From: a bacterium
GTDB lineage: Bacteria; Deinococcota; Deinococci; Deinococcales; Deinococcaceae
Direction of reading: 5' to 3'
DNA: 64,000 nucleotides
NCBI GenBank assembly: GCA_021810505.1
Contig: JAJZIR010000010.1
Span: forward strand, 1-64,000
Of this stretch, positions 44,440-55,548 are shown piece by piece; position 1 is the first letter of the stretch, and each line of letters starts with the position of its first letter. The notes beneath the pieces were generated by a model. It had not been told where the DNA came from and ran no database searches. It saw only the letters and a list, made by a program, of their open reading frames with translations. Position numbers and translations under genes: made by a program.

Positions 44440-47213
44440 GCGGGGGGTGGCGCTCCCCGCTCTGGCTGGTGGTTGGGATCGTCCTGATCGGGGGGTTGGG
44501 GAAGGCCCTGGCCACCACCATCACCATCGTCAAAGCGGATACCCTGCAGCTGCGCAGGGTGAAGCTGCCGGACGGCCACAGCCAGAACCTGATCGTGATC
44601 ACCGGCCACCCCGCCGAGATCCGCTTCGGGGGCAACACCGTGATCGCGCCGGAAGTGGATTTCAACGAGACCACCCGGCAGCTCACCCTGGTCGGACCCG
44701 GCGAATTCATCGGCCAGGCCAGCAGCTCGGTCACCGCCGGCCTGAGCTCGCTGGGGACGACCACGCCTTCCGCGACGACGGCGACGGCGAACAGCCCAGC
44801 CAACATTCAGGAGAAAACCGTCCTGCGCGGTCACCACTTGGTCCTGAACCTCAACACCATGGCCCTGCGGGGCAACGATGTGTTCATCTCGTCAGGGTCG
44901 CTGGAGATCCGGGGGGCGAGCGCCGAGCAGCTCCCCGGGCAGATCCAGATATCCGGCGGCTTCTTCACCCCCTGTGGCCGCTGCGGTCAGACCCCCGACG
45001 ACTACGCCTTTCAGGCGGACCGGATCACCCTCTATCCGGGCAACCGGCTGATCGGCTACGACACCACCGTGCTGCTGGCCGGACAGCCGGTCGCCTACCT
45101 CCCAGTGGTGGTGTTGCTGCTCAACAACCCGGCCAGGCAGCCCAAGCTGACCCTGTCCAACGATCCGGTCGACGGCTTCACCGTCGCCTTGGATCTCCCC
45201 TTCGTCAGCGGAAACGCCACTTACGGGTTCACCCTGCTGCGCTACTACCAGAACCGCAGCCCTTCGCTGGGCTTGGGGATCCAGCTGAACTCCGACCAGG
45301 TACTCGGCCAGCCGGGAAGCTTGTCCCTCTACGCCTTAGCGACGCCGTTACCGGTGGGGAGCAGCGGCTACAGCCTGGACTACGCGCTGAGCCTGAGCGG
45401 GGAGACGCCGCTGCTGGGGACGACGGTCAGCTTCCAGCTCAGCGCCGACCGCAACGACACCCAAACCGCCGCCACCCTGAGCTCCACCGAGCCCAACCAG
45501 GTAGGAGCGCTGAATCCCAGCACCGCCGGGCTGACCCAACTCAACTTCAGCGCCTCGGGATCCTGGCCCGGCCTGAGCGCCCAGCTCAACTACGTGGGCG
45601 AGATCAATACCAATCCCGCCCTGGTCCCCCCTCCGGAAGTGCTCAAGCTTCCCGAGCTGCAGCTGAGCACCCAGACCTTCACCTTCGGCCACCTGAGCGC
45701 CCAGTTCGGTGCGACCATCGGCGACTACGTCGCCCCGGTCAATCCCCTGGACCGGCAGGCCCGGCTGCTGGGGAGCACCGTTTCGGACGGCCGGCTGCTG
45801 GTCAGCGATCAGATCAGCGATTCCTCGGTACCGTGGAAGGGCGGGCTGTTCAGTTTGAGCAACAACTTTACCGGCCAGTACTACACCGACGGGCAGCGGG
45901 CGGTCAACTGGACCATCCAGGCCTCGGCCAGCCACACCTTCAGCATCGGCAATACCATCTCGCTGAGCTACGCCTTCACCCGGATCCAGGGCCAGAGCCC
46001 CTTTGCCTTCGACAGCCTGATCGGTCAGAGCAACCAGCAAGTCCTCACCTTCGGTGTCACCTTGCGGCCGCTGCCTTCGCTGAACCTCTCGGCCACCCTA
46101 CCCGACACCCTGCAGGGGCAGACCAGCCCGGCGGTCTTCGGCGCCCAGTTCGCCAGCGGCTCTCTGAGCGCCAGTTTCAACCTGCAGCAAGACATCGCCA
46201 CCAACAGCCTAGGCGGCTGGACCCTCAGCGCCGCCAGCAGCGGGCAGGGACCCAGCTTCAGCCTCAGCACCGGCTTCAGCGGTCAGACCCGGCTCTACAA
46301 TCCCCTCTCGCTCACCTTGGGCGACTCGGACTACCACCACAACACCAACGTCAGCCTGGGCCTCCTCTACGACCTCAACGCCGAGACCCTCACCAGCCTC
46401 AGCGGTACCCTCAACGCCACCACCCAGACATCCAGCGGGGCAGCCGGCTGGGGCCTCAGCCTGCAGGAGAGCTACAGCTTCGGCGCCGCCCAACTGAGCG
46501 GAACCTGGACGGTCAGCCACAGCGGCCTCAGCTTCGGGATCAGCCATACCCTGACCTTAGGGGCGGTAACCGGCAGCTTCCCGGCCAGCTCCTCGCTGAC
46601 CTTCTCGCTGGCCGACGGCCTGACCGGGTCACCGCTGAGCTGGAGCGTGCAGTACGGGGGGGCTTACGATCTGCAGCAGGGGGCCTGGATCAATCCGACG
46701 CTCAGCGCCAGCCTCCAAGCTACCCGCAGCGCCCAGCAGCTCAGCGCCCAAGTGGTCTTCAACGCCCCAGGACCGAGCCAACCCAGCTTCGAGCTGGAGA
46801 CCACCCAAGTCAGCGCCCAGTGGGACCTGACCCCTTGGCTGGCCCTCCAGGGCAGCGCCTCCTTCCAGCGCGGCAGCCTCGGCACACCCGACACCCTGAG
46901 CTTCAGCCCTTTCGGGATCACTTTGGCCCTAGGGAAAGACGCCAACGGCCTGCCCGGAGCCTACGTGACCACGCTGCTGCAGCAGAACTTCTTCTTCCAG
47001 GCCGGTCAGGACTTTCAGCAGCAGGTCCTGCCGATCTTCTTCGTGACTATCAACCAGTGCTGCTGGGCGCTGCAGGTCGAGGTCAACCCGCTCTCCAATT
47101 TCGCTCAAGTCTCCTTCGTCCTGCCGAACGGCCAGCTGCAGCCCATCGCCGGTTTCGGGCAGGGAGCGGGCGGCCTGCAGTTCCCAGGTCTCTCTGGCCT
47201 ACAATCTCCCTGA
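44436..47213 (+). CDS. LptD-like outer-membrane beta-barrel protein
   Basis: 925 residues. Signal peptide ~9-35 (WLVVGIVLIGGLGKALA). An OstA-type periplasmic domain covers ~36-190 with the landmark GGFFTPCGRCGQTPDDYAF and YPGNRLIGYDTTVLLAGQPVAYLPV, as in LptD where TTC...W..A and the PvfYlP segment precede the barrel. The remaining ~700 residues alternate short Ser/Leu/Thr-rich amphipathic strands, a large barrel. GTG 44436 overlaps the SpoIID stop; the frame is open to 44298 but within that gene. Deinococcota generally lack classic LPS, so the cargo is unclear. Confidence 0.75.
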   Translation: MSGGWRSPLWLVVGIVLIGGLGKALATTITIVKADTLQLRRVKLPDGHSQNLIVITGHPAEIRFGGNTVIAPEVDFNETTRQLTLVGPGEFIGQASSSVTAGLSSLGTTTPSATTATANSPANIQEKTVLRGHHLVLNLNTMALRGNDVFISSGSLEIRGASAEQLPGQIQISGGFFTPCGRCGQTPDDYAFQADRITLYPGNRLIGYDTTVLLAGQPVAYLPVVVLLLNNPARQPKLTLSNDPVDGFTVALDLPFVSGNATYGFTLLRYYQNRSPSLGLGIQLNSDQVLGQPGSLSLYALATPLPVGSSGYSLDYALSLSGETPLLGTTVSFQLSADRNDTQTAATLSSTEPNQVGALNPSTAGLTQLNFSASGSWPGLSAQLNYVGEINTNPALVPPPEVLKLPELQLSTQTFTFGHLSAQFGATIGDYVAPVNPLDRQARLLGSTVSDGRLLVSDQISDSSVPWKGGLFSLSNNFTGQYYTDGQRAVNWTIQASASHTFSIGNTISLSYAFTRIQGQSPFAFDSLIGQSNQQVLTFGVTLRPLPSLNLSATLPDTLQGQTSPAVFGAQFASGSLSASFNLQQDIATNSLGGWTLSAASSGQGPSFSLSTGFSGQTRLYNPLSLTLGDSDYHHNTNVSLGLLYDLNAETLTSLSGTLNATTQTSSGAAGWGLSLQESYSFGAAQLSGTWTVSHSGLSFGISHTLTLGAVTGSFPASSSLTFSLADGLTGSPLSWSVQYGGAYDLQQGAWINPTLSASLQATRSAQQLSAQVVFNAPGPSQPSFELETTQVSAQWDLTPWLALQGSASFQRGSLGTPDTLSFSPFGITLALGKDANGLPGAYVTTLLQQNFFFQAGQDFQQQVLPIFFVTINQCCWALQVEVNPLSNFAQVSFVLPNGQLQPIAGFGQGAGGLQFPGLSGLQSP

Positions 47214-47233
47214 GGGAGGTCTCGAGAAGTCAG

Positions 47234-48370
47234 ATGCGCACGCACCCCTCCACACCCCGTCCCCTGCGCTGGGCCCTTCTGGCCTTGGCCAGCGCGCTGT
47301 GCGCCTGGTCGCTGGTCGGCTGCACCGGGACGGTGAGCTCATCTCTGCCTATCGACATCGTGGTCAGCGACCAGGGCAGCAGCGGAGGACCCCAGCTGCA
47401 GACCATCTCGACCCAGGCGATCGACCCATCCTCCAGCAGCTACGACCCCTCGGCTGCCATCCAAACCCTTCCTCTGAACCAACCGCCCGTCGGGCTGGCC
47501 AACGCGCCGGACGGCCAGACGCTCTACGTCGGCTTCCCGGACACCATCGCGCTGTACAACGACGCGCTGCAACAGACTGGAAGCATCTCGCTGCCCAGCG
47601 GCTGCAGCCTGCAGAGCTTTTCCATCAACGGCGCAGGCACCTGGCTGGCTGGCCTGCTGCAGTGCTCCGGCCAGCCGCAGCTCTGGGTCACCTCCCTGAG
47701 CAACCCGGCGACGCTCTACCAGCAGGGCTCCCCCAACGCCTTCAGCTTCTCGGTGTCCAGCGGCGGCGGTCCCGGCGCTCTGCCCTACGCCATCGGGGAC
47801 AGCGCGCTGTACTTCGTGACCGGGAGCCCAGCCGGCGGCGGGACCACCCTATTCCAGACCGTCCAGCTCCCGATCAGCAACAACAGCTCCCCGCTGGTCA
47901 ACTCGAACGGGACAGCGCTGACCTCGGCAGCCAACGACCTGAGCAGCTACCAGGGGCAGGGAGTGGTGGCCACAGACAGCGCGGTGAGCGCGGTGAGCGC
48001 CGGCCAGCTGGGCTCCTCCCTGATCCCGAGCGGCGCGCAGCGGATCTTCCGGGGCTACGGGATCTCGGTGCTGGCCGCCTTCTCCGTCTCCAGCACTACC
48101 GGCGTAGCCCAGCTCAGTTTCCTGTCCCCCAACGGCAGCGCCACGCTGTCCAGCAACAACTTAGGGACCAGCCCGCTTCCCGGCTCCATCGCGGCGATGA
48201 CCTTCACCCCGGATGGCTACGCCTGGTTCTTCGACCCGCAGGGCAACCTCTGGCGGGTCGACGTCTCGGTCCTGCATGGGAGCGTGCTCTCGACGGCGGT
48301 GAGGACCACCTCACTCCCCATCTACGGGGTGAACGGCTTGGCTTGGCTCACCGAGAGCGCGGCGCCCTAG
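47234..48370 (+). CDS. Lipoprotein with beta-propeller-like repeats; function unknown
   Basis: 378 residues. Signal peptide with lipobox LVGC, so it is lipid-anchored. The mature protein is Ser/Gly/Gln-rich with segments such as PVGLANAPDGQTLYVGF, AAMTFTPDGYAWFFDPQGNLWRV and YGVNGLAWL that resemble propeller blades. No catalytic motif is seen. ATG 47234 follows GGGAGG; TACAAT at 47200-47205 inside the end of the barrel gene may be its own promoter. Its position suggests an outer-membrane partner of the barrel, which is inference only. Confidence 0.65.
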   Translation: MRTHPSTPRPLRWALLALASALCAWSLVGCTGTVSSSLPIDIVVSDQGSSGGPQLQTISTQAIDPSSSSYDPSAAIQTLPLNQPPVGLANAPDGQTLYVGFPDTIALYNDALQQTGSISLPSGCSLQSFSINGAGTWLAGLLQCSGQPQLWVTSLSNPATLYQQGSPNAFSFSVSSGGGPGALPYAIGDSALYFVTGSPAGGGTTLFQTVQLPISNNSSPLVNSNGTALTSAANDLSSYQGQGVVATDSAVSAVSAGQLGSSLIPSGAQRIFRGYGISVLAAFSVSSTTGVAQLSFLSPNGSATLSSNNLGTSPLPGSIAAMTFTPDGYAWFFDPQGNLWRVDVSVLHGSVLSTAVRTTSLPIYGVNGLAWLTESAAP

Positions 48371-48392
48371 CCCGGACCGAGGCGCCGAAGCA

Positions 48393-49595
48393 TCAGGCGC
48401 GGCCGGCGGAGCGGCGGCGCTGGCGGCTGAGCGTGTCGACGGTGACGGCCAGGAGCAGGATACCGCCCTGGACCAAGTAGCGGGTGCTGGAAGGGACGCT
48501 GAGCAGGTCCATACCGTTCTCCACGCTCCCGATCACCAAAGCGCCGGCCAGGGCGTTGAAGACGCTGCCGCGGCCTCCGAAGAGGCTGGTCCCGCCGATC
48601 ACCGCGGTGGCGATCGAGTCGAGCAACAAGTTGCCGCTACCCGCAGCGGGTGAGGCGGCGCCCAGGCGCGAGGCGTAGATGATGCCGCCGATGCCGGCCA
48701 TGAAACCGGAGATGGTGAAGACCCAGACCCGGATCCAGGCGACGTTCAGGCCGGCGCGGCGGGCCGCCTCCTGGTTCCCCCCCAACGCGTAGATCTTGCG
48801 GCCGAAAGGGGTCGAGCCGGTGATGAAGGCGAAGGCGCCTACGGCGATCATCAGCAGCAGGCCGACCAGCGGGATACCCTTGTAGGCGTTGAGGGTGGCG
48901 ACGACTAGGGCGGTGATGACGGCGATGGCCACAATCCGGGCCAGAGACTGCCGGGAGCTCGGGAGGCTGAGCCCGTAACGGGCGCGCAGCCGCCGGGTGC
49001 GCAGGTCCAGCCAGACCAGCAGCGCCACCAGCAGGGCGCCCAGCAGCCAGCCCACCGCTCTGGGAAGGTAGATGGTAGCGATGGCCAGCAGCGTGTTGCT
49101 GAGGATGATCACCGTCCCCTGCTGACCGATCAGGGCCAGGGTCAAACCCTGGAAGGCCAGCCAACCAGCCAAGGTCACGATGAAGGCGGGGACGCCGATC
49201 AGCGAGATCCACAGGCCCTGCACCCAGCCGAGCAGGGTGGTCACCAGCAGGACGCCGAGAATGGTGACCCAGGCGTCGAAGTGCAGGGATATCGACAAGA
49301 TGACCAGCATCGCCCCAGCTACGCCGCTGAGGGCAGCGACCGACAGATCGATCTCCCCCAGCAGCAGGACCAAGGTCTCCCCGATCCCCAACATACCGAT
49401 GACTGCGATCTGCAAGATCAGGTTGGAGAGGTTTCTAGGAGTGAGGAAGACCGGATCGGCCACCTGGAAGATCGCCCAGATGATCACTAGACCGACGAAG
49501 ACCGGGAGGAGCCCCAGATCTCCGCTGCGCAGGCGCGCCGCCATCGAGGAGAGTTCGGGGGAGCGCTCCCGGGAGACCACCTTGGGTTCGTCCAT
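48393..49595 (-). CDS. xylH: Sugar ABC transporter permease, XylH/RbsC type
   Basis: 400 residues, ~10 membrane segments. NLILQIAVIGMLGIGETLVLLLGEIDLSV, VPAFIVTLAGWLAFQGL, IYALGGNQEAARRAGLNVAWIRVWVFTISG and VIGGTSLFGGRGSV are the family signatures; the long central insert with Arg-rich loop (~200-225) is characteristic of XylH over RbsC. ATG overlaps the ATPase stop (TGATG). Confidence 0.9.
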   Translation of the reverse strand: MDEPKVVSRERSPELSSMAARLRSGDLGLLPVFVGLVIIWAIFQVADPVFLTPRNLSNLILQIAVIGMLGIGETLVLLLGEIDLSVAALSGVAGAMLVILSISLHFDAWVTILGVLLVTTLLGWVQGLWISLIGVPAFIVTLAGWLAFQGLTLALIGQQGTVIILSNTLLAIATIYLPRAVGWLLGALLVALLVWLDLRTRRLRARYGLSLPSSRQSLARIVAIAVITALVVATLNAYKGIPLVGLLLMIAVGAFAFITGSTPFGRKIYALGGNQEAARRAGLNVAWIRVWVFTISGFMAGIGGIIYASRLGAASPAAGSGNLLLDSIATAVIGGTSLFGGRGSVFNALAGALVIGSVENGMDLLSVPSSTRYLVQGGILLLAVTVDTLSRQRRRSAGRA

Positions 49596-50362
49596 CAGGC
49601 GCGCGCTCCTTCCCGGGACCCGGTGATCGCGGCGACCACCTCGTCTGGCTCCACTTCCGAGGTCCGGTAATCCGCGACGGTGGCCCCCAGGCGGAGCACC
49701 ACGATGCGGTGGGAAACTTTGAACACGTCGGCCAGATTATGCGAGATCACGACCACAGCGATCCCCTGGCTGGCCAGGTTGGTGATCAGCTCCAGAACCA
49801 GCCGGGTCTGGGCGACGCCCAGGGCGGCGGTAGGCTCGTCCAGCATGACCAACTTCGGATTCCACAGGACGGCCCGAGCGACCGCGACCGCCTGGCGCTG
49901 GCCTCCGGAAAGGCTGGCCACCGGCGTGGATAGGGGGGGCAGGCGGATCCCCAAGCGGCGCAGCACCGGTAAGGAGCGCTGCTCCATCTCCAGGCCGAGC
50001 AGGACCGAGAGGACCCCGGGGATCACGGTCCGGCGCAGCTCGCGGCCCAGGAACAGGTTGGCGGTGATGTCCAGGTTGTCGCAGAGCGCCAGGTCTTGGA
50101 AGACGGTCTGGATCCCCAAGTCGCTGGCCACCTTGGGGCTGAAAGTGGTCACCGGATGTCCCTGGAATTCCAGGTGGCCTTCGCTGGGGGACTCCACCCC
50201 CGAGATGATCTTGACGGTAGTCGACTTGCCAGCGCCGTTATCCCCGACCAGGGCCACCACCTCACCGGCGTGGACCGATAGGTCCACGCCGCGCAGCGCC
50301 TGAACGGCGCCGAAGCGTTTTTGGAGGCCGGAGATGCGCAGGACCGGCGCCTCAACCGTCAC
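49595..50362 (-). CDS. xylG: Sugar ABC transporter ATPase, single-domain XylG type
   Basis: 255 residues, so one nucleotide-binding domain rather than the fused pair of E. coli XylG. Walker A GDNGAGKSTTVK near 40-51, Q-loop near TVFQDLALCDNL, signature ASLSGGQRQAVAVARAV, Walker B LVMLDEPTAALG, switch His in VISHNLADV. GTG start behind GGAAGGGGG. A homodimer is expected. Confidence 0.9.
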   Translation of the reverse strand: MTVEAPVLRISGLQKRFGAVQALRGVDLSVHAGEVVALVGDNGAGKSTTVKIISGVESPSEGHLEFQGHPVTTFSPKVASDLGIQTVFQDLALCDNLDITANLFLGRELRRTVIPGVLSVLLGLEMEQRSLPVLRRLGIRLPPLSTPVASLSGGQRQAVAVARAVLWNPKLVMLDEPTAALGVAQTRLVLELITNLASQGIAVVVISHNLADVFKVSHRIVVLRLGATVADYRTSEVEPDEVVAAITGSREGARA

Positions 50363-50371
50363 GGCGCCCCC

Positions 50372-50401
50372 TTCCGGCCAGGGGCTGACCCCTGGCCGGA
50401 A
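50372..50401 (-). promoter_or_regulatory. 13-bp-arm hairpin between xylF and xylG
   Basis: Arms 50372-50384 and 50389-50401 are perfectly complementary around a CTGA loop (core CCGGCCAGGGG). It lies 15 bases after the binding-protein stop and 9 bases before the ATPase start. No T-run follows, so it is more likely a 3' protecting or partial-attenuation hairpin than a terminator. Confidence 0.65.
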
Positions 50402-50416
50402 ACTCGCCGCTCGCGC

Positions 50417-51475
50417 TCACTTTCCAGGGCACATCCCAGCCGGTAGGCCAGCGCAGACCTTGGCCCAGGTGGTGAAGTGATCGGCTATGACCGTGCTGGC
50501 CATGTTGGCTTTGGTCACGACCAAGGGAGTGAGCAGGACCGAGGGGACCCGGATGAGCCCGTTATTGGTCGTGCCGTTCACGAAGCCCTTGGGAATAGTC
50601 TGGCCGGTGGCCAGGTCGTAGGCCAGCTGCGCAGCGGCCTTGGCCTCCAGCGGGATGGCCTTGTAGACGGTCATCGACTGGGTGCCCTGCAGGATCCGCC
50701 GCAGGCCGGCGTTGGTGGCGTCTTGACCGGTAACCGGGACCTTGCCGGCCAAGCCCTGGGCCTTCAAGGCCTGGATGATCGCTCCAGCCAGGCCGTCATT
50801 CGCCGAGAGGACGCTGGAGACGTGGTTGTTCAGCTTGGTCAGGGCCTGCTCCATCTCGGTCAGGCCGTTGGAGGGCAGCCACCCAGGGGTCATGATGGTG
50901 TAGCCCAGCTTGAAGGTGCCGTTCTTGAACAAGGGCCCCAGCACGTCCAGGGCTCCGCGGCGGAACAGCACCGCGTTGTTGTCGGTAGGGGAGCCGTTGA
51001 TCATCACGATGGTCCCGCCCTTAGGGGTGTGATCCGCGATGAACTGGCCCTGCAGCTGGCCGACCCTCACGTTGTTGAAGGACACGTAGTAGTCCACCTT
51101 GGCGTCCAGGATCAGGCGGTCGTAGGAGATGACCTTGATCCCGTTGCGGTTGGCCTGATCCACGATGGCCGCTGCCGCCTTGCTGTCGACCGGGTCGATG
51201 ACCAAAACCTTGGCGCCGTTGGTGATGGCCGCCTCAGCTTGCTGCTGCTGGGTGGTGGCGCTGCCCTGTGCATTCTGGGTGATGATCTTTGCCGAAGGGT
51301 CCAACTTCTTCATGGCCGCCAGGAAGTCCGGAAGGTCTTGGGTGGCGTAGCGAGAAGAGGTCGCGGTCTCCGGCAGCAAGAAGGCGATGGTAGTAGCGCT
51401 CTGGGCCAGCGCGGCCGAGGTGGCCAGGGCGGCAGCAGCGACGAGAAGGGCGGAAGAGCGATGCGATCGGATCAT
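50417..51475 (-). CDS. xylF: Periplasmic xylose-type sugar-binding protein
   Basis: 352 residues. Signal peptide ~1-25 (SSALLVAAAALATSAALA). Type I binding-protein fold with FLLPETATSSRYATQDLPDF, KVLVIDPVDSKAAAAIVDQANRNGIKVISYDRLI and DYYVSFNNVRVGQLQG, then NDGLAGAIIQALKAQGL, VTGQDAT and MTVYKAIPLEAKAAAQLA; these match XylF more than RbsB. The frame is open 37 codons further up through the promoter; ATG 51475 behind GGGAGGAACT is the start. Ligand D-xylose is probable but not proven. Confidence 0.88.
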   Translation of the reverse strand: MIRSHRSSALLVAAAALATSAALAQSATTIAFLLPETATSSRYATQDLPDFLAAMKKLDPSAKIITQNAQGSATTQQQQAEAAITNGAKVLVIDPVDSKAAAAIVDQANRNGIKVISYDRLILDAKVDYYVSFNNVRVGQLQGQFIADHTPKGGTIVMINGSPTDNNAVLFRRGALDVLGPLFKNGTFKLGYTIMTPGWLPSNGLTEMEQALTKLNNHVSSVLSANDGLAGAIIQALKAQGLAGKVPVTGQDATNAGLRRILQGTQSMTVYKAIPLEAKAAAQLAYDLATGQTIPKGFVNGTTNNGLIRVPSVLLTPLVVTKANMASTVIADHFTTWAKVCAGLPAGMCPGK

Positions 51476-51535
51476 AGTTCCTCCCACAAGGCGACCCACC
51501 GAGCACCTGCGATTTACCATGCTCGATTTCAAGTC

Positions 51536-51577
51536 CTTGTACTGGCTATCATACAAGAGCAGATCTCTATTTGTAAA
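51536..51577 (-). promoter_or_regulatory. xylFGH promoter with an overlapping dyad
   Basis: Minus strand TTTACA (51572-51577), 18 bases, TATGAT (51548-51553). CTTGTA at 51536-51541 and TACAAG at 51552-51557 form a 6-base dyad spaced by 10 bases that covers the -10 box and start point, a typical repressor site. The surrounding ~80 bases are AT-rich. No regulator gene adjoins it. Confidence 0.6.
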
Positions 51578-51687
51578 GCTTTCCACCCCATACCGCTCGG
51601 GGTAGGTCTAAGCGGGCACCGCCTTGGTGTGGGCAAGTTTTCGGCCCAGCTTGAGGACCAATTTCGGCCAAGGAGATGAAATCTGGC
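51578..51687. other. Short spacer between xylF promoter and atpD
   Basis: About 110 bases after the last ATP synthase gene. Two small stems can be drawn on the minus strand (GGGC-9-GCCC and CACC-5-GGTG), neither with a T-run; termination of the atp operon here is not clear from sequence. Confidence 0.3.
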
Positions 51688-52356
51688 TCAGCTGGCCCGG
51701 GGGGCCGCTGCGGCAGGGGCCGGGCCGGCCGCAAGCTCGGCCTCCTCGAGCTTGGCTTTGATCCGCTTGAGCCGGAAGCTCTCTTCGCGCTCGCGCTGGT
51801 CTAGGACGCCGCGGATGAAGCGGATGTCCTCGCGGATACCGGGGATGACTACCTGTTCGAGGGCGTTGACCCGGCGTGAAGTCTTCTTAATCTCTTCACC
51901 GATGCGGCGCAGGCGGGTCTCGGTCGACGCGACCCGCAGCAGGGCTTCCATGACCGCCTCGAAAGCTCGGACCGCCGCCAAGGTGGCGCTGCCCACCCCG
52001 ATGGGCGAGAAGGGCAAACCGCTGGCCTGCTCCGAGGCCTCGATGCGCGGGACCTTGACCCCGTAGATGCTCTCCACCTGGATGCGGATCTGCCGCTCGG
52101 CGGGCATGGCCAGCGCCAAGGACTCGACCGCTTCGGGGCTATCCCAAGCCTTGGCGGCGAAGAGCGCCAGGTAGGCCTGCTGGCTGGCCTTGGCCAGCTC
52201 TTCCCTGGCGACGAGGACCTCGTGCACCAGGGCGAAGAACTGCCCGATCAGGGCGTCGCGCTTGCGCTTGAGCAGCTCGGCCCCGCTGCTGGCTAGGCGC
52301 TGCTGCGCCTTGCTGGCGAGCAGGGCGGTCCGGGTTGGGCTGACCTGACCCGGCAT
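51688..52356 (-). CDS. atpD: V/A-type ATP synthase subunit D (central stalk)
   Basis: 222 residues. VSPTRTALLASKAQQRLASSGAELLKRKRDALI at the N-terminus and the C-terminal coiled coil RRVNALEQVVIPGIREDIRFIRGVLDQREREE form the rotor shaft. The last ~20 residues are Ala/Pro-rich. Final gene of the operon, 18 bases after atpB. Confidence 0.95.
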   Translation of the reverse strand: MPGQVSPTRTALLASKAQQRLASSGAELLKRKRDALIGQFFALVHEVLVAREELAKASQQAYLALFAAKAWDSPEAVESLALAMPAERQIRIQVESIYGVKVPRIEASEQASGLPFSPIGVGSATLAAVRAFEAVMEALLRVASTETRLRRIGEEIKKTSRRVNALEQVVIPGIREDIRFIRGVLDQREREESFRLKRIKAKLEEAELAAGPAPAAAAPRAS

Positions 52357-52374
52357 CAGCGCGTTGCAATCCTC

Positions 52375-53784
52375 TCAGACACGGTGCCCCCTCCAAGCCT
52401 CCTCCAGCCGCTCGCCGTAGTAGTGGTCGATGTGGTCGCGGCTGATCCTGGTGAGCTCGTTTCTAGGCAGCTTGGAGAGCAGCGCCCAGGCCACCTTCAA
52501 GCTCTCTTCGATACTTCGGTCTTGGTCGCCTTGCCCGATAAAGTAGGCTTCGAAGTCATCGGCAAAGCGTAGGTAGAGCCGGTCGTTATCGGTCAGGGCG
52601 TCCTCGCCGGTAATGGCCACCAGCTTGCGCAGGTCCAGGCCGTTGGAGTAGCCGGCGAAGAGCTGATCCGAGACGCTCTTGTGGTCGGCCCGAGTCTTGC
52701 CTTTACCGATACCGTTTCCGGCCAGCCGGGACAAGCTGGGCAGGGGGTTGATGGGCGGAAAGATACCCTTCTGGTGCAGGCCGCGGTCGACCACGATCTG
52801 GCCCTCGGTGATGTATCCGGTCAGATCGGGGATGGGGTGGGTGATGTCGTCATCCGGCATCGAGAGGATCGGGATCTGAGTCACCGAACCCTTCTTGCCC
52901 GCCACCACCCCGGCCCGCTCGTAGAGGCTGGCCAGGTCGGTGTACATGTACCCCGGGAATCCGCGCCGACCGGGGATCTCCTCGCGAGCGCCGCCGATCT
53001 CCCTGAGCGCCTCGCAGTAGTTGGTGAGATCGGTCAGGATCACCAGCACGTGGTAGTCCTGCTCGAAAGCCAGGTACTCGGCGGTGGTGAGGGCCATCCT
53101 GGGGGTGAGGATCCGCTCCACCGCCGGGTCATCGGCCCGGTTCAGGAATAGCACCGCCCGGGCCAGAGCCCCGGTGCGCTCGAATTCCTGGGTGAAAAAG
53201 CTGACCTCGCGCTGGGTCAGGCCCATCGCGGCGAAGACTACCGCGAACTCCCCCTCGTGCCCTGGAACCTTGGCCTGCCTGGCGATCTGCGCCGCTAACT
53301 CATTGTGCGGCAACCCTGAGCCGGAAAAGATCGGGAGTTTCTGGCCGCGGATCAGGGTGGTGTTGACGTCGATGGTGCTGATGCCGGTCTGGATGAACTC
53401 CTCGGGTTTGCGGCGCGCCACCGGATTGATCGGCTGCCCGTTGATCGGCAACCGGCGCTCGGCGATGACCGGAGCCAGGCCGTCGATAGGGTATCCGATC
53501 CCGTCGAAGCGCCGGCCGATCATGTCCCTGGCGACGCCCAACCTGGCGACGTCCTCGACCAGGGACACGCTGGCGCTGGCCAGATCCAAGCCGGAGGTCT
53601 CCTCGAAAACCTGGATGACCGCGACCTCGGTGGAGATTTCGATGACCTGCCCCCCGCGCAGGCGCCCGCTGCCGTCCCGGATCTCGACGATGGCGCCGTA
53701 GCTAAGGTCGCTGGCCGCGTTGACGAAGAGCAGAGGGCCGGAGATGTAGGAGACGTCGGTATATTCCTTCTTCAAAAGGCTCAA
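52375..53784 (-). CDS. atpB: V/A-type ATP synthase subunit B (non-catalytic)
   Basis: 469 residues. [14 protein letters not shown] start, [25 protein letters not shown] in place of the catalytic P-loop, [21 protein letters not shown] and the [29 protein letters not shown] block. Forms the A3B3 head with AtpA. Starts 8 bases after atpA. Confidence 0.97.
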   Translation of the reverse strand: MSLLKKEYTDVSYISGPLLFVNAASDLSYGAIVEIRDGSGRLRGGQVIEISTEVAVIQVFEETSGLDLASASVSLVEDVARLGVARDMIGRRFDGIGYPIDGLAPVIAERRLPINGQPINPVARRKPEEFIQTGISTIDVNTTLIRGQKLPIFSGSGLPHNELAAQIARQAKVPGHEGEFAVVFAAMGLTQREVSFFTQEFERTGALARAVLFLNRADDPAVERILTPRMALTTAEYLAFEQDYHVLVILTDLTNYCEALREIGGAREEIPGRRGFPGYMYTDLASLYERAGVVAGKKGSVTQIPILSMPDDDITHPIPDLTGYITEGQIVVDRGLHQKGIFPPINPLPSLSRLAGNGIGKGKTRADHKSVSDQLFAGYSNGLDLRKLVAITGEDALTDNDRLYLRFADDFEAYFIGQGDQDRSIEESLKVAWALLSKLPRNELTRISRDHIDHYYGERLEEAWRGHRV

Positions 53785-53792
53785 GATTCCCC

Positions 53793-55532
<1,740 letters not shown>

Positions 55533-55548
55533 ATCTCCCCCTCTAGCT

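Noticed and set aside
44273-48370. A 1365-codon open frame spanning three genes
   Set aside because: Up to 47233 it is an off-frame reading of the SpoIID and LptD-like genes (Arg/Pro/Gln-rich, no motifs); only its last part, from ATG 47234 with a ribosome site and lipobox, is a real gene.
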